Source: Paenibacillus sp. sptzw28 (GTDB taxonomy: Bacteria > Bacillota > Bacilli > Paenibacillales > Paenibacillaceae). From it: a DNA stretch of 64,000 bases. The translations under genes were made by a program, and so were the position numbers. The notes beneath the pieces were generated by a model that was not told the DNA's origin, searched no databases, and worked only from the letters and a program-made list of their open reading frames with translations. This document shows positions 25,687 through 32,694 of the stretch, one piece after another. The stretch covers positions 2,824,001 through 2,888,000 of the forward strand of contig NZ_CP080545.1 in the NCBI RefSeq assembly GCF_019550795.1, written 5' to 3'. The stretch's first letter is position 1, and each line of letters begins with the position of its first letter.

Positions 25687-27423
25687 ATGCATAAACGGGA
25701 AGACCGGCCGCTCATCGTACAGGCGGATTTCACGGTGCTCCTCGACGACAGGCACAGGGATGCGGATGCCGCGCGCGAGACGCTATGCCGGTTTGCCGAC
25801 TTGTCGAAACGGCCCGGAGACATTCATACATACAGAATGACGCCTCTGAGCATTTGGAATGCGGCTTCCGCGGGAATGTCTGCCGGTGAGATCATTGCTT
25901 CTATCAGCGCATTTAGCAGTTATGAGCTGCCGGTGAAGGTGACGAGCGGCATTCGAATGCTTGCGGAGCGATACGGTAAGCTCACGCTTGAACGGTCGCC
26001 TGAAGGCGGGCTTCTGCTGCATGGCGATGAGGAGCTGCTCGGGGAGCTCGAGGGACGTTCGAGCGTCAGGCCGTTCATTAAAGGCGCCGGGAGTGAAGGG
26101 AAAAGGCTGATGAAGCCTGAAAGCCGCGGTGCGCTTAAGCAGGAGTTAACGCGGCTGGGGTACCCGGTTGTAGACCTGGCCGGATACAGGCACGGGGAAT
26201 CACTGTATGTGGAGCTAAGGGAGCAAACCGGTGGCGGCCGCAAATTCAGCCTGCGCGAATATCAGAAGCATGCGGTCGATTTGTTTTACCGGGAAGGCAA
26301 GGAGGACGGCGGCAGCGGGGTACTCGTTCTGCCCTGCGGTGCGGGGAAAACGGTAATCGGGATCGCGGCTTTGGCCAGACTTGGCTGTGATACGCTGATT
26401 CTAACCTCGAACGTGACTTCCGTGAAACAATGGAAGACCGAGCTTCTTGATAAGACGACGCTTACAGACGGGGAAATCGGGGAATATGCGGGAACCTCGA
26501 AGCAGGTTCGGCCCGTAACGATCGCCACGTATCAGATACTGACCAACAGGCGTCAAAAAGACGGCGAGTTTACACATATGAAGCTTTTTCAGGAGCGGAA
26601 CTGGGGCCTTATTATTTACGATGAGGTCCATCTGCTCCCGGCTCCCGTATTTCGTATGACTGCAGAGCTTCAAGCGACAAGGCGCCTCGGGCTGACAGCG
26701 ACATTGGTCCGCGAGGACGGCCGGGAGGAGGATGTATTCTCGCTTATCGGCCCAAAGCGTTTCGATCTGCCGTGGAAAGTGCTGGAGACCAGCGGCTGGA
26801 TCGCAAATGTGGAGTGCGCGGAAATCCGCTTGTCGCTGCCGCATCAGGAGATGAAGAGATACGAGCGCGCCCAAGAGAGGGCCAAAGTCCGGATCGCCGG
26901 CGAAAACAAAGCGAAAATCGAAGCTGTCAAACACCTGCTGCAGAAGCATAAAGGAAAGCCTGCGCTCGTGATCGGTCAATATATACGGCAGCTGCATGAC
27001 ATCGGGGCTGCGCTGAAGGCTCCGGTGCTGACCGGCGAGGTTCCGCATAACGAGCGTGAACAGCTGTATGCGTCGTTCAAAGCCGGGGTCATACCTGTGC
27101 TGGTCGTTTCCAAAGTAGCGAATTTCGCCGTTGACCTACCCGATGCAGCTGTTGCAATTCAAGTATCCGGAAGCTACGGTTCCCGCCAAGAGGAAGCGCA
27201 GCGGATCGGGCGTATACTGCGTCCCAAGCAGGGCGACAACAATGCTTGGTTCTACACGCTAGTCTCCGATGGGACCAAAGAAACCTACTACGCACAGAAG
27301 CGTCAGCTGTTCCTGATTGAACAAGGCTACCGCTATGAAGTGAAGGAGTGGCTGACGGGCAGCGGCAAGTTGATGCGGGAAAGCTATGAAACCTGGATGA
27401 AAAGGAGAGAGCCCGATGAATAG
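25687..27423 (+). CDS. XPB/Ssl2-type superfamily 2 DNA helicase
   Basis: The 578-residue protein is built like archaeal and bacterial XPB. An N-terminal domain (about 10-105) contains TYRMTPLSIWNAASAGM. The helicase core follows, with Walker A GAGKT (218-222), the box DEVH (312-315), the XPB-specific RED motif (342-344) after LTATLV, and motif VI QRIGRILRPK. XPB enzymes unwind or translocate on DNA and act in nucleotide excision repair in archaea; the bacterial role is little known. GGGAGATG precedes the start. The next gene overlaps by 8 nt (ATGAATAG), so translation is coupled. Confidence 0.9.
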   Translation: MHKREDRPLIVQADFTVLLDDRHRDADAARETLCRFADLSKRPGDIHTYRMTPLSIWNAASAGMSAGEIIASISAFSSYELPVKVTSGIRMLAERYGKLTLERSPEGGLLLHGDEELLGELEGRSSVRPFIKGAGSEGKRLMKPESRGALKQELTRLGYPVVDLAGYRHGESLYVELREQTGGGRKFSLREYQKHAVDLFYREGKEDGGSGVLVLPCGAGKTVIGIAALARLGCDTLILTSNVTSVKQWKTELLDKTTLTDGEIGEYAGTSKQVRPVTIATYQILTNRRQKDGEFTHMKLFQERNWGLIIYDEVHLLPAPVFRMTAELQATRRLGLTATLVREDGREEDVFSLIGPKRFDLPWKVLETSGWIANVECAEIRLSLPHQEMKRYERAQERAKVRIAGENKAKIEAVKHLLQKHKGKPALVIGQYIRQLHDIGAALKAPVLTGEVPHNEREQLYASFKAGVIPVLVVSKVANFAVDLPDAAVAIQVSGSYGSRQEEAQRIGRILRPKQGDNNAWFYTLVSDGTKETYYAQKRQLFLIEQGYRYEVKEWLTGSGKLMRESYETWMKRREPDE

Positions 27424-29176
27424 CCGCGATATTGTGGAGAGGCTGACGCCTGATCATGCTGAGAAGATAGCCGGGCTAACTCTCTGGCAGTGTGAGGGAG
27501 GCATCAAGTGGCCGGAAGCGGCACGTAACGAATCATGCACAGCATCAGCCTGGTCTGCGCTGACAGAGCCTGCTGCCGTTACACTCGCGGCAATCGTTCA
27601 TCGCTTCGGTTCGCTGCCTTTCAAAGAGGAACAGCTGCTTCAGCAGCCGGCTGCCCCGGGTATCGCCGGTTCCGAGTACCGGATCGGACTGCTTCGGCTC
27701 GCCGAAGCCGGAATCGTCTTCTCCGTGCGCAAAGGGTGGGGGGAAAAGGTTTATTTTATCCCGCGCGACACCTTGTTCATCTGGCAAAGGACGATCAGCT
27801 CCTGGTCTATTCCCTATGCGGAAATTAATGACGTTTCGAATATCGTGTACAGGGAGAGCGATACATATATCCCGGCTTTGGGAGTGCAACTTATTCATGT
27901 AATAGCCGAAATGACCCGGTCCGGGATGGATAAAACGGTAAAAGGCGTCCTTACGAGGAGGTCAATCGATAAGAGCGCGGCACATATTCATATTAAGGCC
28001 AATGATCTGGAAATATTTGATTTCAATCAGTTTCAAGCGATCGAATATCCTCTGCCGCTGGCTTTCATCCTGGACATTGCATTGAAGCAAATGAAGCTGA
28101 CTGAGTCCCCTCAAGCATTTCAAGTGCACCGGAAGCGCTGGGAAGCATGGCTCGACCTGCCTGGGATTGCGCGCGAAACCGAATTGCTTCGATTCGTGAT
28201 GGAAACGTATGCGGTTCGAGTTGCCTCTATCGGGAATGCCGCTGCCTTTCTTTCTTCTCTTGAACCGATGAAATGGGCACGGCTCTCGGAATTGGAACTC
28301 GAGTTCAATAATTCTTCGGGTGACTTAGGACCGGAATCATTGCGGCACTGGTGCCGGTTAATGGCCGCATGCGGTTGGATGGAGTTGGCTGATACGACAG
28401 CAGGCGAGCAGCTTGTCCGCTGGCTCATTCCGGCGTGGCCGGCTTCGGGCTCCAACTCGGATGACGATTCGGTCAAGAACATTCATATTTCTCCGGACGG
28501 GGAAATTATGCTTTCCGCATACGCTCCTGCATCCGTGCTGTGGACACTGGAGCTGATCGGAGAACGCAAACGTTCCGATTTTATCTCCGTATATCGAATA
28601 ACAGAACGTTCTTCCGCGAAAGCATTGGAGCTTGGTTTTTCCGGCGTGGACGTAATTGCGTTCCTGGAGGGCGCCTCCGGCAGACGGTTGCCGGAAACAG
28701 TCAGGTATGCAATTAGCGGGTGGATGGAGAAGCCTGCAGCGGTAAAGCTTGTGCGGACCGCTGTTCCCCGGACGATATCTGCCGGCCTTCGTCAATCGGC
28801 TGAAGCCGCCGGATTGTTCGCCGATCCGTGTTCATTTCACGCTTTCGAGCTGCTCACGGAGGTTCCGTCCGTAAGATCGCTTTTTTCCGGCTTGGATGAA
28901 GTTCCGGCGATGTGGATCAAGCAGCTGCGGACCTATCATCCAACTACCCGCAGGGAATTGCTGGAGAGGGCTTTAGGCTGGCGAACATCGGTTAAATTAA
29001 AACGGGAAGGGAAAGTACAGCCTTTTGTCCCCGAACGGATTACAGATGAAGGCAGCCAGTGGACAGTTATCGGAAGTATCTACGAGAACGGTAAGCCTGC
29101 TTCGGTACAGCTTACCCCTGATATGTGGCAGGAAATGATGCTCGTTATTCCACTGGAAGCGGTAAACCGTGAATGA
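27416..29176 (+). CDS. XPB partner protein with helicase-associated domain
   Basis: This 586-residue protein has no helicase motifs of its own. Residues 355-436 (ISPDGEIMLSAYAPA, then SVYRITERSSAKALELG and LPETVRYAISGW) resemble the N-terminal domain of the adjacent XPB, a helicase-associated domain. The first 340 residues look like a chain of small winged-helix or helical units. Mycobacteria also encode a protein of this kind next to their XPB gene. It starts inside the last codons of the helicase gene, so the two are probably made in equal amounts and work together. A nuclease or accessory role is conceivable but not shown. Confidence 0.8.
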   Translation: MNSRDIVERLTPDHAEKIAGLTLWQCEGGIKWPEAARNESCTASAWSALTEPAAVTLAAIVHRFGSLPFKEEQLLQQPAAPGIAGSEYRIGLLRLAEAGIVFSVRKGWGEKVYFIPRDTLFIWQRTISSWSIPYAEINDVSNIVYRESDTYIPALGVQLIHVIAEMTRSGMDKTVKGVLTRRSIDKSAAHIHIKANDLEIFDFNQFQAIEYPLPLAFILDIALKQMKLTESPQAFQVHRKRWEAWLDLPGIARETELLRFVMETYAVRVASIGNAAAFLSSLEPMKWARLSELELEFNNSSGDLGPESLRHWCRLMAACGWMELADTTAGEQLVRWLIPAWPASGSNSDDDSVKNIHISPDGEIMLSAYAPASVLWTLELIGERKRSDFISVYRITERSSAKALELGFSGVDVIAFLEGASGRRLPETVRYAISGWMEKPAAVKLVRTAVPRTISAGLRQSAEAAGLFADPCSFHAFELLTEVPSVRSLFSGLDEVPAMWIKQLRTYHPTTRRELLERALGWRTSVKLKREGKVQPFVPERITDEGSQWTVIGSIYENGKPASVQLTPDMWQEMMLVIPLEAVNRE

Positions 29177-29282
29177 ATTGTGTATTTGCACTCGCAGCCA
29201 AGCTTGACCTACCTTTTTCTCCTCTCAATATGGTATGATAGCAAATAGGCAAAGCCTAAACCTTCATAAAGGGGTGCATATC

Positions 29283-29792
29283 GTGCAGGCGATACCAACG
29301 ACTGAGCTTCCCGAGAATATATTGCATGGAATCCCGGATAAATCCGATGCGAATCCATCGCTCGACATGGCGGCCTTGTTGTTGAACGCATATGAGATTG
29401 GCGACATGATTAATCAATCGGCTGAAGTAGCCGAATATGCATATTGGAAAAGCGCAGTGGACCGCGATCAAGAAGTGGCTGCACTCGTCCGGCAGTTCGC
29501 GAAAGCGAAGGAGAAATTCGAGGAATGCCAGCGTTTCGGCCGGTTTCATCCGGACTTTAATGCGGCTAAAGACGTAGTAGACGCGATACAGCTTAAGCTG
29601 GGCCAAATCGAGAGCGTAATCCGCTTCAAGGCGGCAGAACAGGCGGTCGATGAGCTGCTGCATGAAATTGCCAAGCAAATAGCCGCTTCAGTTTCGGAAA
29701 CGATTAAAGTGCCGGGCAACGACCCATTGGCAAAAGGCGGCGGCTGCGGAAGCGGCGGTTCCTGCGGCTGCAGCAGCGGCGGCTGCGGGTAA
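29283..29792 (+). CDS. ricF: RicF (YlbF), subunit of the Y-complex for RNase Y specificity
   Basis: The 169-residue helical protein ends in a Cys/Gly tail (GGCGSGGSCGC), as in B. subtilis YlbF, where these cysteines help bind iron-sulfur clusters. The central FEECQRFGRFHPDF segment is also conserved. RicF acts with RicA (YmcA) and RicT (YaaT) to guide RNase Y in maturing mRNAs and influences competence, sporulation and biofilm formation. The GTG at 29283 is chosen because AAGGGGTG lies 7 nt upstream. The N terminus is about 30 residues longer than in B. subtilis. ylbG follows after 29 nt. Confidence 0.9.
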   Translation: MQAIPTTELPENILHGIPDKSDANPSLDMAALLLNAYEIGDMINQSAEVAEYAYWKSAVDRDQEVAALVRQFAKAKEKFEECQRFGRFHPDFNAAKDVVDAIQLKLGQIESVIRFKAAEQAVDELLHEIAKQIAASVSETIKVPGNDPLAKGGGCGSGGSCGCSSGGCG

Positions 29793-29821
29793 CGGAGCGA
29801 AACTCGGAACGGGGGGCAATC

Positions 29822-30085
29822 ATGTTTTCGGAACGCGTAGGCTACATTATTTGGGTCAATGATATCAAAGCGGCCCGTTCATTAGACAAATATGGGACGA
29901 TTCATTATATCTCCCGAAAGATGCATTATGTGGTCATGTATATGAACGCCGATCGGGCTGACGATATTGTGCGCAACATTCAGCGCCTTCCGTTCGTTAA
30001 GAAGATAGAACGTTCGTATCGAAATGAAATTAAAACCGAGTATGAACGCAATGTGCCTGATAAAACTCGGTTTTATAGTTTGTGA
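29822..30085 (+). CDS. ylbG: YlbG family protein (DUF2129)
   Basis: The 87-residue protein begins with the YlbG signature VGYIIWVNDIKAARSLDKYG and continues with RKMHYVVMYMN. The fold is a small ferredoxin-like alpha/beta domain and its function is unknown. It sits 29 nt after ricF, in the same order as in B. subtilis, and a clear terminator follows, so ricF-ylbG is a two-gene unit here. Confidence 0.9.
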   Translation: MFSERVGYIIWVNDIKAARSLDKYGTIHYISRKMHYVVMYMNADRADDIVRNIQRLPFVKKIERSYRNEIKTEYERNVPDKTRFYSL

Positions 30086-30092
30086 TTTCACA

Positions 30093-30131
30093 GGCTCCCG
30101 ATACCGGTTCAACGGGCGGGAGCCATTTTTT
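30093..30131 (+). terminator. Terminator of ricF-ylbG
   Basis: ggctcccg (30093-30100) and cgggagcc (30117-30124) pair perfectly and are followed by atttttt. Confidence 0.85.
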
Positions 30132-30181
30132 AACCGCAATAATCCATAATGTTACATTATTGGTGCGACTTTATTTTAATG

Positions 30182-30209
30182 TTGAAAAATCGGACAGGCA
30201 TGCTACAAT
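30182..30209 (+). promoter_or_regulatory. Sigma-A promoter of the 145-residue hypothetical gene
   Basis: TTGAAA (30182-30187) and TACAAT (30204-30209) are 16 bp apart, 57 bp before the start codon. Confidence 0.6.
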
Positions 30210-30266
30210 GAAATCAAATGTAAATATAGATAATAAGGCCTACTTCCAGGGGAGGGGTGGATCGCG

Positions 30267-30704
30267 ATGAAAGACAAGATGACGGAAAGATGGAACACTT
30301 ATGAGTCGTTTCACGTCGTTCTGGGTGATAAGAAGGTAGCGGATATCGTCATCACGAACCATGCCAAAATCCGCTGGGCGGATCGAGTCGAGAGTGAGAA
30401 AACCGGTTTCGAGGACATCGCCGATTATATGTGGCAGTGCTTGAAACAAGGACGAATCGAGCCTTATTACCGGAATGAACAGGACGTATACTTAATTGAC
30501 GACGATCTTGTCTTTGTCGCCGAATTCGCCATTCTGGAGAAAGAAACGGATTTGGCGGGCAATCCGCTGCACAAAATGATTGTCGTTACTTTCCTAGGCC
30601 GTATGTCTGAGACTATAGAACTACGAGATCTGAAATCATACTATTCCTGGCTCAGACATTCCAGAAGAATGACTTTAATAAAAAATAGCAGAAAACGGAA
30701 ATAA
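30267..30704 (+). CDS. Unidentified 145-residue protein, possibly a DUF4258-like fold
   Basis: I do not recognise a named family. The order of elements is a strand (FHVVLG, VADIVIT), the motif NHAKIRWADRV, a helix (FEDIADYMWQCLKQG), then strands containing DVYLIDD, LVFVAEFAIL and MIVVTFLG, and a basic C-terminal tail. A His-x(3)-Arg-x(3)-Arg start, helix and three-strand pattern is typical of DUF4258/RelE-like small proteins, some of which are RNase toxins, but no antitoxin gene is next to it. GAGGGGTGG precedes the ATG, and it has its own promoter. The gene is bounded by terminators, so it is monocistronic. Confidence 0.65.
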   Translation: MKDKMTERWNTYESFHVVLGDKKVADIVITNHAKIRWADRVESEKTGFEDIADYMWQCLKQGRIEPYYRNEQDVYLIDDDLVFVAEFAILEKETDLAGNPLHKMIVVTFLGRMSETIELRDLKSYYSWLRHSRRMTLIKNSRKRK

Positions 30705-30733
30705 AAAATGATAAACCGCTCCCCATAATGACG

Positions 30734-30765
30734 AAGCATGCGCCCATAAAGCTCATGCTTTTTTG
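30734..30765 (+). terminator. Weak terminator after the 145-residue gene
   Basis: aagcatg and catgctt pair (7 bp) around a 12-nt loop and are followed by tttt. Confidence 0.5.
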
Positions 30766-30833
30766 TATGATTGTGGATACTTTTTCTGAGGTATATTATA
30801 TAATGACTGATAGAGAGAGGAAGGATGGATTCA

Positions 30834-31745
30834 ATGGCGCTTAACTTTCATCAACTTCATATATTCTTTACCGTAGCGGAGAAAGGCAGCTTCTCAGCCG
30901 CAGCGCTTGCACTCCATATGACTCAGCCGGCCGTGACGATGCAGGTACAGTCGCTGGAGGATTATTTCGGAACGAAGCTGCTGCAGCGTTCGACCAAGCG
31001 AATTGAATTAACCGAAGCGGGCAGGGCGCTTATGCCTTTCGCGCAGAGAAGCATCGATTTGATCCGCGACACGGATACCCAGATGTCCAAATTTACGACA
31101 CAGCTTAAAGGAAGATTACAGCTTGGAGCCAGCTTGACCATTGGAGAGTATATCCTGCCGCGGCTGCTTGGCCCGTTCGGGCAGGAATTTCCGCATATTT
31201 CAATCAGCATGAAAGTGATGAATACCGCTCAAATCATGGAAGAGATCCTAAATCATCAGCTGAACTTCGGTTTGATCGAAGCCCCGGTCAACCATCCGGA
31301 CATGCACATGGAAGCCGTAATGAGCGATGAACTGCGATTAATCGTGGGTAAATCGCATCCGCTCGCACGAGAGAAGGAAGTGCACCTTGCGGATGTGCTG
31401 GAATTTCCGTTTGTGCTGCGGGAACAAGGATCGGGGACGAGGCTGGTTATGGAAGAGCAGCTGAAAAATAAACAAATCGATCCGGCGGAATTGAAAATCG
31501 TGATGGAGCTTGGCAGCACGGGAGCGGTGAAGTCGGCGGTCGAAGCCGGGCTAGGCGTATCGTTCGTGTCGGGCTCGTCGGTCAAGCATGAGGTCGCGCT
31601 TGGGCTTATTCATACAATCCCACTCAAAGATGTCAATTTTAAACGTCAATTTTATTCGATTTATCTTAAATCCGCGCTGCTGCCGATATCCGCCGTCACG
31701 TTCCTCACCTTCCTTCGGGAGAGAGACCTCGAGCAATGGTTATAG
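30834..31745 (+). CDS. LysR-family transcriptional regulator
   Basis: The 303-residue protein has the LysR N-terminal winged helix-turn-helix (residues 2-60: FHQLHIFFTVAEKGSFSAAA, then TQPAVTMQVQSLE) and the periplasmic-binding-type effector domain (about 90-300). It resembles CysL/CbbR-like members. The effector and targets are unknown. The ATG at 30834 is preferred over 30825 because AGGAAGG ends directly before the latter. A TATAAT box lies at 30799-30804. It overlaps the PHP phosphoesterase gene by 10 nt on the same strand, which implies cotranscription, whereas LysR genes usually diverge from their targets. Confidence 0.9.
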   Translation: MALNFHQLHIFFTVAEKGSFSAAALALHMTQPAVTMQVQSLEDYFGTKLLQRSTKRIELTEAGRALMPFAQRSIDLIRDTDTQMSKFTTQLKGRLQLGASLTIGEYILPRLLGPFGQEFPHISISMKVMNTAQIMEEILNHQLNFGLIEAPVNHPDMHMEAVMSDELRLIVGKSHPLAREKEVHLADVLEFPFVLREQGSGTRLVMEEQLKNKQIDPAELKIVMELGSTGAVKSAVEAGLGVSFVSGSSVKHEVALGLIHTIPLKDVNFKRQFYSIYLKSALLPISAVTFLTFLRERDLEQWL

Positions 31746-32581
31746 GCCGCGCCGATCTTCATACCCATACAACGGCTTCCGATGGGATGCAGCAGCCCCG
31801 GGAAAACGTTCGCATGGCGAAAGAGGCCGGACTTGCCGCAGTAGCCATTACCGATCACGATACTGTGGAAGGGATCGCGGAGGCGATGGAAGCGGGAGAG
31901 GAATTCGGCATAACAGTCGTGCCCGGCGTAGAAATCAGTACGTCTGCAGGCGGCCGCGACGTTCACATATTGGGGTATTACACCAATTGGCAGAGCGACG
32001 ATTGGCGCGGGAGGCTCGGCAGTCTTACTGAAGTCAGGGATAACCGAAACCTCATGATTATTGAGAAACTCCGTTCACTTGGAATCCCGATATCTTTGGA
32101 TGAAGTGCTTGACGAAGCGCGTAAGCAGGGAAAGGACAGAGGGACGATCGGAAGGCCGCATATGGCGTCATTGCTTGTTGCCAAAGGCATCGTCGATACG
32201 ATGCAGGAAGCGTTTGACCGCTACCTGGCGGCAGGCGCCGCGGCGTACGTTAATCCGCCCAGGCTAAATCCTTTCGAGGCTGTCGAATGGATACGCCAAG
32301 CGGGCGGAACAAGTGTAATAGCTCATCCCGGTTTGTACGGCGATGACGATCTGGTCGAAGAGATTATTCGCAGCGGAGCGGAGGGGATCGAGGTATTCCA
32401 CTCTGACCATGGAACGGATGATGAAGTAAGGTACGAGCGGTTGGCCCGTCAATACGGCCTTATCGTTACCGGAGGCTCCGATTATCATGGAGAACGTCAA
32501 GGTGTGGTGTTCCACGGCACGATCGGCAGCCGAACGGTCGACGCCGGCGTATTGAAGCAGCTTAATCCGGCATCGAGGTAA
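31736..32581 (+). CDS. PHP-domain phosphoesterase (TrpH/RNase AM-like)
   Basis: The 281-residue protein has the four PHP metal-binding motifs: DLHTHTTASDG at the start, AITDHDT, a GVEIST segment, and the C-terminal GSDYHG. The insertion between about residues 95 and 185, with RPHMASLLV, is typical of the YciV/TrpH group. Members hydrolyse 3',5'-nucleoside bisphosphates or trim RNA 5' ends. It is translationally coupled to the LysR gene (ATGGTTATAG shared at the junction). A long perfect palindrome follows. Confidence 0.88.
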   Translation: MVIGRADLHTHTTASDGMQQPRENVRMAKEAGLAAVAITDHDTVEGIAEAMEAGEEFGITVVPGVEISTSAGGRDVHILGYYTNWQSDDWRGRLGSLTEVRDNRNLMIIEKLRSLGIPISLDEVLDEARKQGKDRGTIGRPHMASLLVAKGIVDTMQEAFDRYLAAGAAAYVNPPRLNPFEAVEWIRQAGGTSVIAHPGLYGDDDLVEEIIRSGAEGIEVFHSDHGTDDEVRYERLARQYGLIVTGGSDYHGERQGVVFHGTIGSRTVDAGVLKQLNPASR

Positions 32582-32634
32582 GCAGATAGGGGGCGGCTTC
32601 AAGACCGCAACGCCGCAACGCGTCAGATAGAAGA

Positions 32635-32681
32635 GCTGCGCCGCGGAAGCTGCATGTTATATGCAGCTTCCGCGGCGCAGC
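32635..32681. terminator. Perfect 21-bp hairpin between converging genes
   Basis: Arms 32635-32655 and 32661-32681 are exactly complementary with a 5-nt loop. There is no T run on the plus strand. It lies 14 nt from the rqcH stop and may act as a transcription barrier in both directions. Confidence 0.5.
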
Positions 32682-32694
32682 GTGATGGAAGGCA

